A stretch of 64,000 bases of DNA from Skeletonema tropicum. Its lineage: Eukaryota; Bacillariophyta; Thalassiosirophyceae; Thalassiosirales; Thalassiosiraceae. The notes beneath the pieces were generated by a model. It worked only from the letters and a program-made list of their open reading frames with translations, did no database searches and was not told where the DNA came from. A program made the translations under genes and the position numbers. This document shows positions 9,821 to 22,403 of the stretch, in pieces. The first letter of the stretch is position 1; each line of letters starts with the position of its first letter. Location: NCBI GenBank assembly GCA_037178625.1, contig CM074137.1, forward strand, positions 1,798,001-1,862,000, in the 5' to 3' direction.

Positions 9821-10312
9821 ATGGCAGGAGGCGAGCACAACACGAGACACAGGAAACAGCGAAGGCCTGTGGTGGCCACCGCTCGTCGGCAGCGGCCTCG
9901 GCAACAGCAGCAAGCGACTAATCCAGCTCCTGCTGTGGCACCTGCGGCTGCTGCTGCGCAACAGCCTCCTCCGGAGACACCTCCGCCTACCGCTGAACGT
10001 CGTAATTTTCGTTCCGTCGTAGCCTCAATTGCAGCTGTGGTTGCATCTCCTATCCAGTTGATTGCTGGAGCATCGCCTTTTAGTCAAAGTGTCGCTGGAT
10101 CCACCGTTACTGAACAGACTGCCAGCCCGGCCGATGCTGCCGATGATGCCGACACCACACCAACACCAACTGAGAATACGCCGATCAATGATGATGAGGA
10201 CGACAACGAAGCCATCTTACGACTTCTTGCTGAGGAAGACTACAATGCAAAAGGTGACGGTGGTGATAGTGATGATGAAGGTGACGAAATAAACGAGCAC
10301 AACGAATCCTTC
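9821..10312 (+). CDS. 5' part of a low-complexity protein gene truncated by the telomere
   Basis: The ATG at 9821 sits in an AAT-ATG-GCA context and opens a frame of 164 codons. Residues 1-25 are basic (RHRKQRRP, RRQRPRQQQQ), followed by Ala/Pro/Gln-rich sequence. Residues about 63-90 (FRSVVASIAAVVASPIQLIA) are hydrophobic. The last 60 residues are Asp/Glu-rich (INDDEDDNEAILRLLAEEDY). The frame then runs without a stop into TTA-GGG codons (Leu-Gly repeats), so the original 3' part of the gene is gone. This fits breakage of the chromosome inside a gene and healing by telomere addition. No family is recognised. Confidence 0.5.
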
Positions 10313-10832
10313 TTAGGGTTAGGGTTAGGGTTAGGGTTAGGGTTAGGGTTAGGGTTAGGGTTAGGGTTAGGGTTAGGGTTAGGGTTAGGGTTAGGGTTAG
10401 GGTTAGGGTTAGGGTTAGGGTTAGGGTTAGGGTTAGGGTTAGGGTTAGGGTTAGGGTTAGGGTTAGGGTTAGGGTTAGGGTTAGGGTTAGGGTTAGGGTT
10501 AGGGTTAGGGTTAGGGTTAGGGTTAGGGTTAGGGTTAGGGTTAGGGTTAGGGTTAGGGTTAGGGTTAGGGTTAGGGTTAGGGTTAGGGTTAGGGTTAGGG
10601 TTAGGGTTAGGGTTAGGGTTAGGGTTAGGGTTAGGGTTAGGGTTAGGGTTAGGGTTAGGGTTAGGGTTAGGGTTAGGGTTAGGGTTAGGGTTAGGGTTAG
10701 GGTTAGGGTTAGGGTTAGGGTTAGGGTTAGGGTTAGGGTTAGGGTTAGGGTTAGGGTTAGGGTTAGGGTTAGGGTTAGGGTTAGGGTTAGGGTTAGGGTT
10801 AGGGTTAGGGTTAGGGTTAGGGTTAGGGTTAG
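10313..10832 (+). repeat. Telomere repeat (TTAGGG)n, about 86.7 perfect copies
   Basis: 520 bp without a single interruption. TTAGGG on the plus strand running rightward is the orientation of a right-hand chromosome end. TTAGGG is the known diatom telomere motif. The perfection argues for a true terminus rather than an old interstitial tract. Confidence 0.95.
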
Positions 10833-11332
10833 NNNNNNNNNNNNNNNNNNNNNNNNNNNNNNNNNNNNNNNNNNNNNNNNNNNNNNNNNNNNNNNNNNNN
10901 NNNNNNNNNNNNNNNNNNNNNNNNNNNNNNNNNNNNNNNNNNNNNNNNNNNNNNNNNNNNNNNNNNNNNNNNNNNNNNNNNNNNNNNNNNNNNNNNNNNN
11001 NNNNNNNNNNNNNNNNNNNNNNNNNNNNNNNNNNNNNNNNNNNNNNNNNNNNNNNNNNNNNNNNNNNNNNNNNNNNNNNNNNNNNNNNNNNNNNNNNNNN
11101 NNNNNNNNNNNNNNNNNNNNNNNNNNNNNNNNNNNNNNNNNNNNNNNNNNNNNNNNNNNNNNNNNNNNNNNNNNNNNNNNNNNNNNNNNNNNNNNNNNNN
11201 NNNNNNNNNNNNNNNNNNNNNNNNNNNNNNNNNNNNNNNNNNNNNNNNNNNNNNNNNNNNNNNNNNNNNNNNNNNNNNNNNNNNNNNNNNNNNNNNNNNN
11301 NNNNNNNNNNNNNNNNNNNNNNNNNNNNNNNN
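10833..11332. other. Assembly gap, 500 N
   Basis: Exactly 500 N, a fixed-size placeholder as used by scaffolding software. It separates a telomere from a tandem array that resumes in mid-unit. Confidence 0.98.
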
Positions 11333-12435
11333 AGGGAACTTGGGATTCATACTTCCAAGCCCCCGATTTCGACTGGAATATCATCAAGCAGACTGAGCGC
11401 TTCAGTGTATGCTCGTGTTCTGTGACCTATTCTCTACCGGCTATGCCCATTCTGCTCACTTGCCGTCTTCTATCTATTTGGTGGTCTCCGCCGTGACAAT
11501 GTTAGTGCTCTCAAAGCGCCCTACATCTTCCCCCACTTGAGAAATATGAAAAATGAAAGTGTTGCAACTAGAATGACAAAAATTCTCCGCAATAATATTG
11601 AGCACGAGCTCCGTCGGAAAACGTTGTTCACGTCACGATCGATGAGAAAGGGCAGCATGACCGAGTTCCGGTTACACCGCCCGAGATCTATCTTACGAGG
11701 AGGAACTTGCTCGCAGTGGGCATACAATTCTACCCGCCAACACCTTTGGAGAAGACAATGCTTCTATGGGCATCAGAAGAGCATCCCACCAAGAAGCAGA
11801 AGGCCACGGCAAGTACCCCTCCAGAATCAGAGACAGCCAATGCAGGTACCACCTAACAATCAGCCTACAATACCGTTGTGGCTAATGCCATCAAATCTAC
11901 AGGGAACAATAAGACTGGTGGTGTTACTGTCCTGACTGAGTTGGAGAGGTTTGTGGAAGTTGGCACCATTAGTAAAAAACAAAAGGATTTTCTTAGTGCC
12001 GGCAGTGTGGGGCTTGTTTCAAAGTCCATCCTCAATGATATATGAAGAATGATTTGATTATTGGACTCCCTGATTATAATTCCCTGGGGTCTGAAGGGGC
12101 TAGGTATTGCAGGGGAGTGACTGCTACTGCCATGGTCATCACTGCCGAGCAGTGGAAGGAGTTGTGCAATTTGGAGCCGACCGATCTCGATAATGATATC
12201 AATCGCAGGTTGTCGACCTTGAAGTGCAAGCACAGCTTCATCAAAGCGACAAAAGAAGCAAGGCAACATCAAGTATTCACAGTCTTGCCGAGAGAATTCA
12301 AAAGTTATGAAGAAACGGAAAGACGATGGTATGAGTGATTTAGAGACTAAGAACAAAATTCTTCGTGAGATTGGAATTCAAAGTGGACAGCAATCACTCC
12401 GTGATGTATTTTCTCGGAGAAGTTCTAGTACGTAG
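11333..12435 (+). pseudogene. Recombinase-like gene remnant, array copy 1 (5' cut by gap)
   Basis: Starts inside the box-I-like region. It carries two extra bases (CT) at 11400-11401 relative to all other copies, possibly an assembly error at the contig edge. The 3' part is the same as in copy 2. Confidence 0.4.
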
Positions 12436-13611
12436 TTAATTGTTACTCCTATGTAATAGTTCAAAGTGGACAGCAATCACTCTGTGATATTGCTTGCTGG
12501 ACCTGGCTGTGGCACGTGTATTATTGCTCTAGTAATAGGATGGATATCTACGAGTACTTGAATTTACTTTACTTTGACTTCTAAGTACTCCCCCTCCATG
12601 CATGCATTCATTTCTATTCATTTCCCACTTGGGAAGTTTGGCAATCTCCGCTGCCGAGGGGCCAGTGGAACGGACAGCCTTGGCTTCAGTAACGGCATCA
12701 TTGAAAGACTTTACACTTCTGAAAATGCAGCCAATGATGCATGACGAGTGAATATACGAATCATGATTCAGTCATGACCATGGCGCATAAACTAACAAAG
12801 TCACCAGAACTGCCAAGAGGAATTACTTGCAAACTCAACCAGGATGACCAATCACCTAGGCCTCTCCTTGATGCTGCTGCCCAATTTCGATAGCTACATT
12901 TCCATCCTCTGCACCCACTACACCACTTCCAACGACACAAACTGAAAGTAACACTGGTTGATCGCATCCACGATAATCCAAGCGCTTGCAGTCGCCACCT
13001 TCCACCTTCCGTATCGAGTCGGATTCTACTGGTAATCCTGCAGAACAACGGTATTGTCATGTCGAGAGAGTCCCAATGCAAGTTGACCAATTGTTATTTT
13101 GGAAAATATGAATCCCAATTTGTTGCCCACTAGATAACTAGCCATAATGACTTGGCACTTCCTTCTGCGGTAAGAAGATCAAAGATAAACTAGTCACAGC
13201 ATTTATTGAATGTCCCAAAACGCTTCCTTGAGTTCATTGGCGCTTCCACATAATGCAGATCTTTCCATCCTTACTATACAGCCCGTCACGTAAATCGATG
13301 CTTGGGATGGCAGTTACGTTATGAGTTATGAGGCAAGACGATGATAAAATTGCAGTGTTGATGAGGATGACGGATGTAATGTGTATTTGCCCCGCCCGCC
13401 TGGTTCTGGTTGAATCTCCAGCCCTCCTCCTCCATTGTTGATTCATTCCATCAGCACTCTGTTTTTGAGAGTCATTGCTATCAGCGGCAGAATGAATGTC
13501 CACCGTCCACCCTCAGTTGCCTCTCTTATGAGACAATGATACAACGTTGTGTGATGCTACATCGCTCGGTGCTCGGTGCCTATGGTACCTGTGCTGCTGT
13601 GTTTCCATATT

Positions 13612-13677
13612 CCCGTTTCTGCCCAAACTTGTCCCGTTTCTGCCCAAACTTGTCCCGTTTCTGCCCAAACTTGTCCC
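13612..13677. repeat. 21-bp minisatellite, 3 copies (typical unit)
   Basis: Three perfect copies of a unit starting CCCGTTTCTG and ending ACTTGT, plus a trailing CCC. The same 3-copy state is seen at 16443, 19271, 22096, 34708, 37540, 40371 and 43192. Confidence 0.95.
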
Positions 13678-13918
13678 AGGTTGATATCTCATGCACGCTC
13701 ATGATGATTTAATAGGTTGAAGATCCAAGCGACGCATTCTTTCGCAGTCCATGGCAGGTAGTCGCTCGATTTATTGGCCTGTAGAAGTAATTGGGCGTCA
13801 TAATAGTACTGGAAATCACGTGTGGTGTGGGTGGCACGTCGGCAGGGTGTGACATGCCGCCGAGACCTAGCGACAAAGGAGCTTGTATGGCAGGATGGCA
13901 GGAGATAATATATCTACA

Positions 13919-15255
13919 ATGGTTGATGGACACTATATCTTTGATTTGCCTCTCTACAGTAATCTAGCATTCAGCTTAACGGTTGAAAGGGCGAAATATT
14001 TGGAGACGGAGCGTGTAGATGCTAATTCGGTTGCACAGTCCATCGTCAAAAGTGTCGAAAACTACGACTCCGCCAATAGGTAGGCTTGCTGAATTCAACT
14101 TGAACCGAGTTGCTGTTGCAAGAGGTGGGGAGCACAATCAGGCCCGTTATGATGAGGGAACTTGGGATTCATACTTCCAAGCCCCCGATTTCGACTGGAA
14201 TATCATCAAGCAGACTGAGCGTCAGTGTATGCTCGTGTTCTGTGACCTATTCTCTACCGGCTATGCCCATTCTGCTCACTTGCCGTCTTCTATCTATTTG
14301 GTGGTCTCCGCCGTGACAATGTTAGTGCTCTCAAAGCGCCCTACATCTTCCCCCACTTGAGAAATATGAAAAATGAAAGTGTTGCAACTAGAATGACAAA
14401 AATTCTCCGCAATAATATTGAGCACGAGCTCCGTCGGAAAACGTTGTTCACGTCACGATCGATGAGAAAGGGCAGCATGACCGAGTTCCGGTTACACCGC
14501 CCGAGATCTATCTTACGAGGAGGAACTTGCTCGCAGTGGGCATACAATTCTACCCGCCAACACCTTTGGAGAAGACAATGCTTCTATGGGCATCAGAAGA
14601 GCATCCCACCAAGAAGCAGAAGGCCACGGCAAGTACCCCTCCAGAATCAGAGACAGCCAATGCAGGTACCACCTAACAATCAGCCTACAATACCGTTGTG
14701 GCTAATGCCATCAAATCTACAGGGAACAATAAGACTGGTGGTGTTACTGTCCTGACTGAGTTGGAGAGGTTTGTGGAAGTTGGCACCATTAGTAAAAAAC
14801 AAAAGGATTTTCTTAGTGCCGGCAGTGTGGGGCTTGTTTCAAAGTCCATCCTCAATGATATATGAAGAATGATTTGATTATTGGACTCCCTGATTATAAT
14901 TCCCTGGGGTCTGAAGGGGCTAGGTATTGCAGGGGAGTGACTGCTACTGCCATGGTCATCACTGCCGAGCAGTGGAAGGAGTTGTGCAATTTGGAGCCGA
15001 CCGATCTCGATAATGATATCAATCGCAGGTTGTCGACCTTGAAGTGCAAGCACAGCTTCATCAAAGCGACAAAAGAAGCAAGGCAACATCAAGTATTCAC
15101 AGTCTTGCCGAGAGAATTCAAAAGTTATGAAGAAACGGAAAGACGATGGTATGAGTGATTTAGAGACTAAGAACAAAATTCTTCGTGAGATTGGAATTCA
15201 AAGTGGACAGCAATCACTCCGTGATGTATTTTCTCGGAGAAGTTCTAGTACGTAG
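13919..15255 (+). pseudogene. Tyrosine-recombinase-like (Crypton-like) gene remnant, array copy 2
   Basis: Successive frames give connected protein-like pieces broken by stops and frameshifts. The first is FDLPLYSNLAFSLTVERAKY, then RVAVARGGEHNQARYDEGTW (compare box I of tyrosine recombinases, with its Arg-x-x-Glu). Next are FYLFGGLRRDN and APYIFPHLRNMKNESVATRM, then TSRSMRKGSMTE (compare the box II H-x-x-R-x-G), then YEEELARSGHT (compare the G-H before the catalytic Tyr). A downstream frame has TELERFVEVGTISKKQKDFL to a stop near 14865, and a final 42-residue ORF starting MKKRKDDGMSDLE ends at 15255. No Tyr can be assigned. The breaks are shared by every unit, so the gene was dead before amplification. 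The spacer after it has a 4-bp TAGC insertion near 15736. Confidence 0.45.
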
Positions 15256-16750
15256 TTAATTGTTACTCCTATGTAATAGTTCAAAGTGGACAGCAATCAC
15301 TCTGTGATATTGCTTGCTGGACCTGGCTGTGGCACGTGTATTATTGCTCTAGTAATAGGATGGATATCTACGAGTACTTGAATTTACTTTACTTTGACTT
15401 CTAAGTACTCCCCCTCCATGCATGCATTCATTTCTATTCATTTCCCACTTGGGAAGTTTGGCAATCTCCGCTGCCGAGGGGCCAGTGGAACGGACAGCCT
15501 TGGCTTCAGTAACGGCATCATTGAAAGACTTTACACTTCTGAAAATGCAGCCAATGATGCATGACGAGTGAATATACGAATCATGATTCAGTCATGACCA
15601 TGGCGCATAAACTAACAAAGTCACCAGAACTGCCAAGAGGAATTACTTGCAAACTCAACCAGGATGACCAATCACCTAGGCCTCTCCTTGATGCTGCTGC
15701 CCAATTTCGATAGCTACATTTCCATCCTCTGCACCTAGCCACTACACCACTTCCAACGACACAAACTGAAAGTAACACTGGTTGATCGCATCCACGATAA
15801 TCCAAGCGCTTGCAGTCGCCACCTTCCACCTTCCGTATCGAGTCGGATTCTACTGGTAATCCTGCAGAACAACGGTATTGTCATGTCGAGAGAGTCCCAA
15901 TGCAAGTTGACCAATTGTTATTTTGGAAAATATGAATCCCAATTTGTTGCCCACTAGATAACTAGCCATAATGACTTGGCACTTCCTTCTGCGGTAAGAA
16001 GATCAAAGATAAACTAGTCACAGCATTTATTGAATGTCCCAAAACGCTTCCTTGAGTTCATTGGCGCTTCCACATAATGCAGATCTTTCCATCCTTACTA
16101 TACAGCCCGTCACGTAAATCGATGCTTGGGATGGCAGTTACGTTATGAGTTATGAGGCAAGACGATGATAAAATTGCAGTGTTGATGAGGATGACGGATG
16201 TAATGTGTATTTGCCCCGCCCGCCTGGTTCTGGTTGAATCTCCAGCCCTCCTCCTCCATTGTTGATTCATTCCATCAGCACTCTGTTTTTGAGAGTCATT
16301 GCTATCAGCGGCAGAATGAATGTCCACCGTCCACCCTCAGTTGCCTCTCTTATGAGACAATGATACAACGTTGTGTGATGCTACATCGCTCGGTGCTCGG
16401 TGCTCGGTGCCTATGGTACCTGTGCTGCTGTGTTTCCATATTCCCGTTTCTGCCCAAACTTGTCCCGTTTCTGCCCAAACTTGTCCCGTTTCTGCCCAAA
16501 CTTGTCCCAGGTTGATATCTCATGCACGCTCATGATGATTTAATAGGTTGAAGATCCAAGCGACGCATTCTTTCGCAGTCCATGGCAGGTAGTCGCTCGA
16601 TTTATTGGCCTGTAGAAGTAATTGGGCGTCATAATAGTACTGGAAATCACGTGTGGTGTGGGTGGCACGTCGGCAGGGTGTGACATGCCGCCGAGACCTA
16701 GCGACAAAAGGAGCTTGTATGGCAGGATGGCAGGAGATAATATATCTACA

Positions 16751-18087
16751 ATGGTTGATGGACACTATATCTTTGATTTGCCTCTCTACAGTAATCTAGC
16801 ATTCAGCTTAACGGTTGAAAGGGCGAAATATTTGGAGACGGAGCGTGTAGATGCTAATTCGGTTGCACAGTCCATCGTCAAAAGTGTCGAAAACTACGAC
16901 TCCGCCAATAGGTAGGCTTGCTGAATTCAACTTGAACCGAGTTGCTGTTGCAAGAGGTGGGGAGCACAATCAGGCCCGTTATGATGAGGGAACTTGGGAT
17001 TCATACTTCCAAGCCCCCGATTTCGACTGGAATATCATCAAGCAGACTGAGCGTCAGTGTATGCTCGTGTTCTGTGACCTATTCTCTACCGGCTATGCCC
17101 ATTCTGCTCACTTGCCGTCTTCTATCTATTTGGTGGTCTCCGCCGTGACAATGTTAGTGCTCTCAAAGCGCCCTACATCTTCCCCCACTTGAGAAATATG
17201 AAAAATGAAAGTGTTGCAACTAGAATGACAAAAATTCTCCGCAATAATATTGAGCACGAGCTCCGTCGGAAAACGTTGTTCACGTCACGATCGATGAGAA
17301 AGGGCAGCATGACCGAGTTCCGGTTACACCGCCCGAGATCTATCTTACGAGGAGGAACTTGCTCGCAGTGGGCATACAATTCTACCCGCCAACACCTTTG
17401 GAGAAGACAATGCTTCTATGGGCATCAGAAGAGCATCCCACCAAGAAGCAGAAGGCCACGGCAAGTACCCCTCCAGAATCAGAGACAGCCAATGCAGGTA
17501 CCACCTAACAATCAGCCTACAATACCGTTGTGGCTAATGCCATCAAATCTACAGGGAACAATAAGACTGGTGGTGTTACTGTCCTGACTGAGTTGGAGAG
17601 GTTTGTGGAAGTTGGCACCATTAGTAAAAAACAAAAGGATTTTCTTAGTGCCGGCAGTGTGGGGCTTGTTTCAAAGTCCATCCTCAATGATATATGAAGA
17701 ATGATTTGATTATTGGACTCCCTGATTATAATTCCCTGGGGTCTGAAGGGGCTAGGTATTGCAGGGGAGTGACTGCTACTGCCATGGTCATCACTGCCGA
17801 GCAGTGGAAGGAGTTGTGCAATTTGGAGCCGACCGATCTCGATAATGATATCAATCGCAGGTTGTCGACCTTGAAGTGCAAGCACAGCTTCATCAAAGCG
17901 ACAAAAGAAGCAAGGCAACATCAAGTATTCACAGTCTTGCCGAGAGAATTCAAAAGTTATGAAGAAACGGAAAGACGATGGTATGAGTGATTTAGAGACT
18001 AAGAACAAAATTCTTCGTGAGATTGGAATTCAAAGTGGACAGCAATCACTCCGTGATGTATTTTCTCGGAGAAGTTCTAGTACGTAG
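16751..18087 (+). pseudogene. Recombinase-like gene remnant, array copy 3
   Basis: Same frameshifts as copy 2. The upstream microrepeat has three TCGGTGC copies (about 16388), a variant shared with the next unit. Confidence 0.42.
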
Positions 18088-19578
18088 TTAATTGTTACTC
18101 CTATGTAATAGTTCAAAGTGGACAGCAATCACTCTGTGATATTGCTTGCTGGACCTGGCTGTGGCACGTGTATTATTGCTCTAGTAATAGGATGGATATC
18201 TACGAGTACTTGAATTTACTTTACTTTGACTTCTAAGTACTCCCCCTCCATGCATGCATTCATTTCTATTCATTTCCCACTTGGGAAGTTTGGCAATCTC
18301 CGCTGCCGAGGGGCCAGTGGAACGGACAGCCTTGGCTTCAGTAACGGCATCATTGAAAGACTTTACACTTCTGAAAATGCAGCCAATGATGCATGACGAG
18401 TGAATATACGAATCATGATTCAGTCATGACCATGGCGCATAAACTAACAAAGTCACCAGAACTGCCAAGAGGAATTACTTGCAAACTCAACCAGGATGAC
18501 CAATCACCTAGGCCTCTCCTTGATGCTGCTGCCCAATTTCGATAGCTACATTTCCATCCTCTGCACCCACTACACCACTTCCAACGACACAAACTGAAAG
18601 TAACACTGGTTGATCGCATCCACGATAATCCAAGCGCTTGCAGTCGCCACCTTCCACCTTCCGTATCGAGTCGGATTCTACTGGTAATCCTGCAGAACAA
18701 CGGTATTGTCATGTCGAGAGAGTCCCAATGCAAGTTGACCAATTGTTATTTTGGAAAATATGAATCCCAATTTGTTGCCCACTAGATAACTAGCCATAAT
18801 GACTTGGCACTTCCTTCTGCGGTAAGAAGATCAAAGATAAACTAGTCACAGCATTTATTGAATGTCCCAAAACGCTTCCTTGAGTTCATTGGCGCTTCCA
18901 CATAATGCAGATCTTTCCATCCTTACTATACAGCCCGTCACGTAAATCGATGCTTGGGATGGCAGTTACGTTATGAGTTATGAGGCAAGACGATGATAAA
19001 ATTGCAGTGTTGATGAGGATGACGGATGTAATGTGTATTTGCCCCGCCCGCCTGGTTCTGGTTGAATCTCCAGCCCTCCTCCTCCATTGTTGATTCATTC
19101 CATCAGCACTCTGTTTTTGAGAGTCATTGCTATCAGCGGCAGAATGAATGTCCACCGTCCACCCTCAGTTGCCTCTCTTATGAGACAATGATACAACGTT
19201 GTGTGATGCTACATCGCTCGGTGCTCGGTGCTCGGTGCCTATGGTACCTGTGCTGCTGTGTTTCCATATTCCCGTTTCTGCCCAAACTTGTCCCGTTTCT
19301 GCCCAAACTTGTCCCGTTTCTGCCCAAACTTGTCCCAGGTTGATATCTCATGCACGCTCATGATGATTTAATAGGTTGAAGATCCAAGCGACGCATTCTT
19401 TCGCAGTCCATGGCAGGTAGTCGCTCGATTTATTGGCCTGTAGAAGTAATTGGGCGTCATAATAGTACTGGAAATCACGTGTGGTGTGGGTGGCACGTCG
19501 GCAGGGTGTGACATGCCGCCGAGACCTAGCGACAAAAGGAGCTTGTATGGCAGGATGGCAGGAGATAATATATCTACA

Positions 19579-20915
19579 ATGGTTGATGGACACTATATCT
19601 TTGATTTGCCTCTCTACAGTAATCTAGCATTCAGCTTAACGGTTGAAAGGGCGAAATATTTGGAGACGGAGCGTGTAGATGCTAATTCGGTTGCACAGTC
19701 CATCGTCAAAAGTGTCGAAAACTACGACTCCGCCAATAGGTAGGCTTGCTGAATTCAACTTGAACCGAGTTGCTGTTGCAAGAGGTGGGGAGCACAATCA
19801 GGCCCGTTATGATGAGGGAACTTGGGATTCATACTTCCAAGCCCCCGATTTCGACTGGAATATCATCAAGCAGACTGAGCGTCAGTGTATGCTCGTGTTC
19901 TGTGACCTATTCTCTACCGGCTATGCCCATTCTGCTCACTTGCCGTCTTCTATCTATTTGGTGGTCTCCGCCGTGACAATGTTAGTGCTCTCAAAGCGCC
20001 CTACATCTTCCCCCACTTGAGAAATATGAAAAATGAAAGTGTTGCAACTAGAATGACAAAAATTCTCCGCAATAATATTGAGCACGAGCTCCGTCGGAAA
20101 ACGTTGTTCACGTCACGATCGATGAGAAAGGGCAGCATGACCGAGTTCCGGTTACACCGCCCGAGATCTATCTTACGAGGAGGAACTTGCTCGCAGTGGG
20201 CATACAATTCTACCCGCCAACACCTTTGGAGAAGACAATGCTTCTATGGGCATCAGAAGAGCATCCCACCAAGAAGCAGAAGGCCACGGCAAGTACCCCT
20301 CCAGAATCAGAGACAGCCAATGCAGGTACCACCTAACAATCAGCCTACAATACCGTTGTGGCTAATGCCATCAAATCTACAGGGAACAATAAGACTGGTG
20401 GTGTTACTGTCCTGACTGAGTTGGAGAGGTTTGTGGAAGTTGGCACCATTAGTAAAAAACAAAAGGATTTTCTTAGTGCCGGCAGTGTGGGGCTTGTTTC
20501 AAAGTCCATCCTCAATGATATATGAAGAATGATTTGATTATTGGACTCCCTGATTATAATTCCCTGGGGTCTGAAGGGGCTAGGTATTGCAGGGGAGTGA
20601 CTGCTACTGCCATGGTCATCACTGCCGAGCAGTGGAAGGAGTTGTGCAATTTGGAGCCGACCGATCTCGATAATGATATCAATCGCAGGTTGTCGACCTT
20701 GAAGTGCAAGCACAGCTTCATCAAAGCGACAAAAGAAGCAAGGCAACATCAAGTATTCACAGTCTTGCCGAGAGAATTCAAAAGTTATGAAGAAACGGAA
20801 AGACGATGGTATGAGTGATTTAGAGACTAAGAACAAAATTCTTCGTGAGATTGGAATTCAAAGTGGACAGCAATCACTCCGTGATGTATTTTCTCGGAGA
20901 AGTTCTAGTACGTAG
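19579..20915 (+). pseudogene. Recombinase-like gene remnant, array copy 4
   Basis: Three TCGGTGC copies upstream, as in copy 3. The spacer carries the TAGC insertion near 21396, as after copy 2. Confidence 0.42.
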
Positions 20916-22403
20916 TTAATTGTTACTCCTATGTAATAGTTCAAAGTGGACAGCAATCACTCTGTGATATTGCTTGCTGGACCTGGCTGTGGCACGTGTA
21001 TTATTGCTCTAGTAATAGGATGGATATCTACGAGTACTTGAATTTACTTTACTTTGACTTCTAAGTACTCCCCCTCCATGCATGCATTCATTTCTATTCA
21101 TTTCCCACTTGGGAAGTTTGGCAATCTCCGCTGCCGAGGGGCCAGTGGAACGGACAGCCTTGGCTTCAGTAACGGCATCATTGAAAGACTTTACACTTCT
21201 GAAAATGCAGCCAATGATGCATGACGAGTGAATATACGAATCATGATTCAGTCATGACCATGGCGCATAAACTAACAAAGTCACCAGAACTGCCAAGAGG
21301 AATTACTTGCAAACTCAACCAGGATGACCAATCACCTAGGCCTCTCCTTGATGCTGCTGCCCAATTTCGATAGCTACATTTCCATCCTCTGCACCTAGCC
21401 ACTACACCACTTCCAACGACACAAACTGAAAGTAACACTGGTTGATCGCATCCACGATAATCCAAGCGCTTGCAGTCGCCACCTTCCACCTTCCGTATCG
21501 AGTCGGATTCTACTGGTAATCCTGCAGAACAACGGTATTGTCATGTCGAGAGAGTCCCAATGCAAGTTGACCAATTGTTATTTTGGAAAATATGAATCCC
21601 AATTTGTTGCCCACTAGATAACTAGCCATAATGACTTGGCACTTCCTTCTGCGGTAGGAAGATCAAAGATAAACTAGTCACAGCATTTATTGAATGTCCC
21701 AAAACGCTTCCTTGAGTTCATTGGCGCTTCCACATAATGCAGATCTTTCCATCCTTACTATACAGCCCGTCACGTAAATCGATGCTTGGGATGGCAGTTA
21801 CGTTATGAGTTATGAGGCAAGACGATGATAAAATTGCAGTGTTGATGAGGATGACGGATGTAATGTGTATTTGCCCCGCCCGCCTGGTTCTGGTTGAATC
21901 TCCAGCCCTCCTCCTCCATTGTTGATTCATTCCATCAGCACTCTGTTTTTGAGAGTCATTGCTATCAGCGGCAGAATGAATGTCCACCGTCCACCCTCAG
22001 TTGCCTCTCTTATGAGACAATGATACAACGTTGTGTGATGCTACATCGCTCGGTGCTCGGTGCCTATGGTACCTGTGCTGCTGTGTTTCCATATTCCCGT
22101 TTCTGCCCAAACTTGTCCCGTTTCTGCCCAAACTTGTCCCGTTTCTGCCCAAACTTGTCCCAGGTTGATATCTCATGCACGCTCATGATGATTTAATAGG
22201 TTGAAGATCCAAGCGACGCATTCTTTCGCAGTCCATGGCAGGTAGTCGCTCGATTTATTGGCCTGTAGAAGTAATTGGGCGTCATAATAGTACTGGAAAT
22301 CACGTGTGGTGTGGGTGGCACGTCGGCAGGGTGTGACATGCCGCCGAGACCTAGCGACAAAAGGAGCTTGTATGGCAGGATGGCAGGAGATAATATATCT
22401 ACA

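Noticed and set aside
10185..11387. Minus-strand frame of Leu-Thr repeats through telomere and gap
   Set aside because: An artefact of translating the CCCTAA strand and N bases.
13612..13677. Could the 21-bp repeats be a CRISPR array?
   Set aside because: Copies are directly adjacent with no spacers and the genome is eukaryotic; it is a minisatellite.
14685..15176. 163-codon minus-strand ORF repeated in every array unit
   Set aside because: Composition is that of an antisense shadow. The plus strand carries connected protein-like pieces here, and conservation only reflects unit identity.
15310..15350. P-loop-like LLAGPGCG in the array unit
   Set aside because: No Lys-Thr follows and no neighbouring ATPase motifs are present; probably chance.
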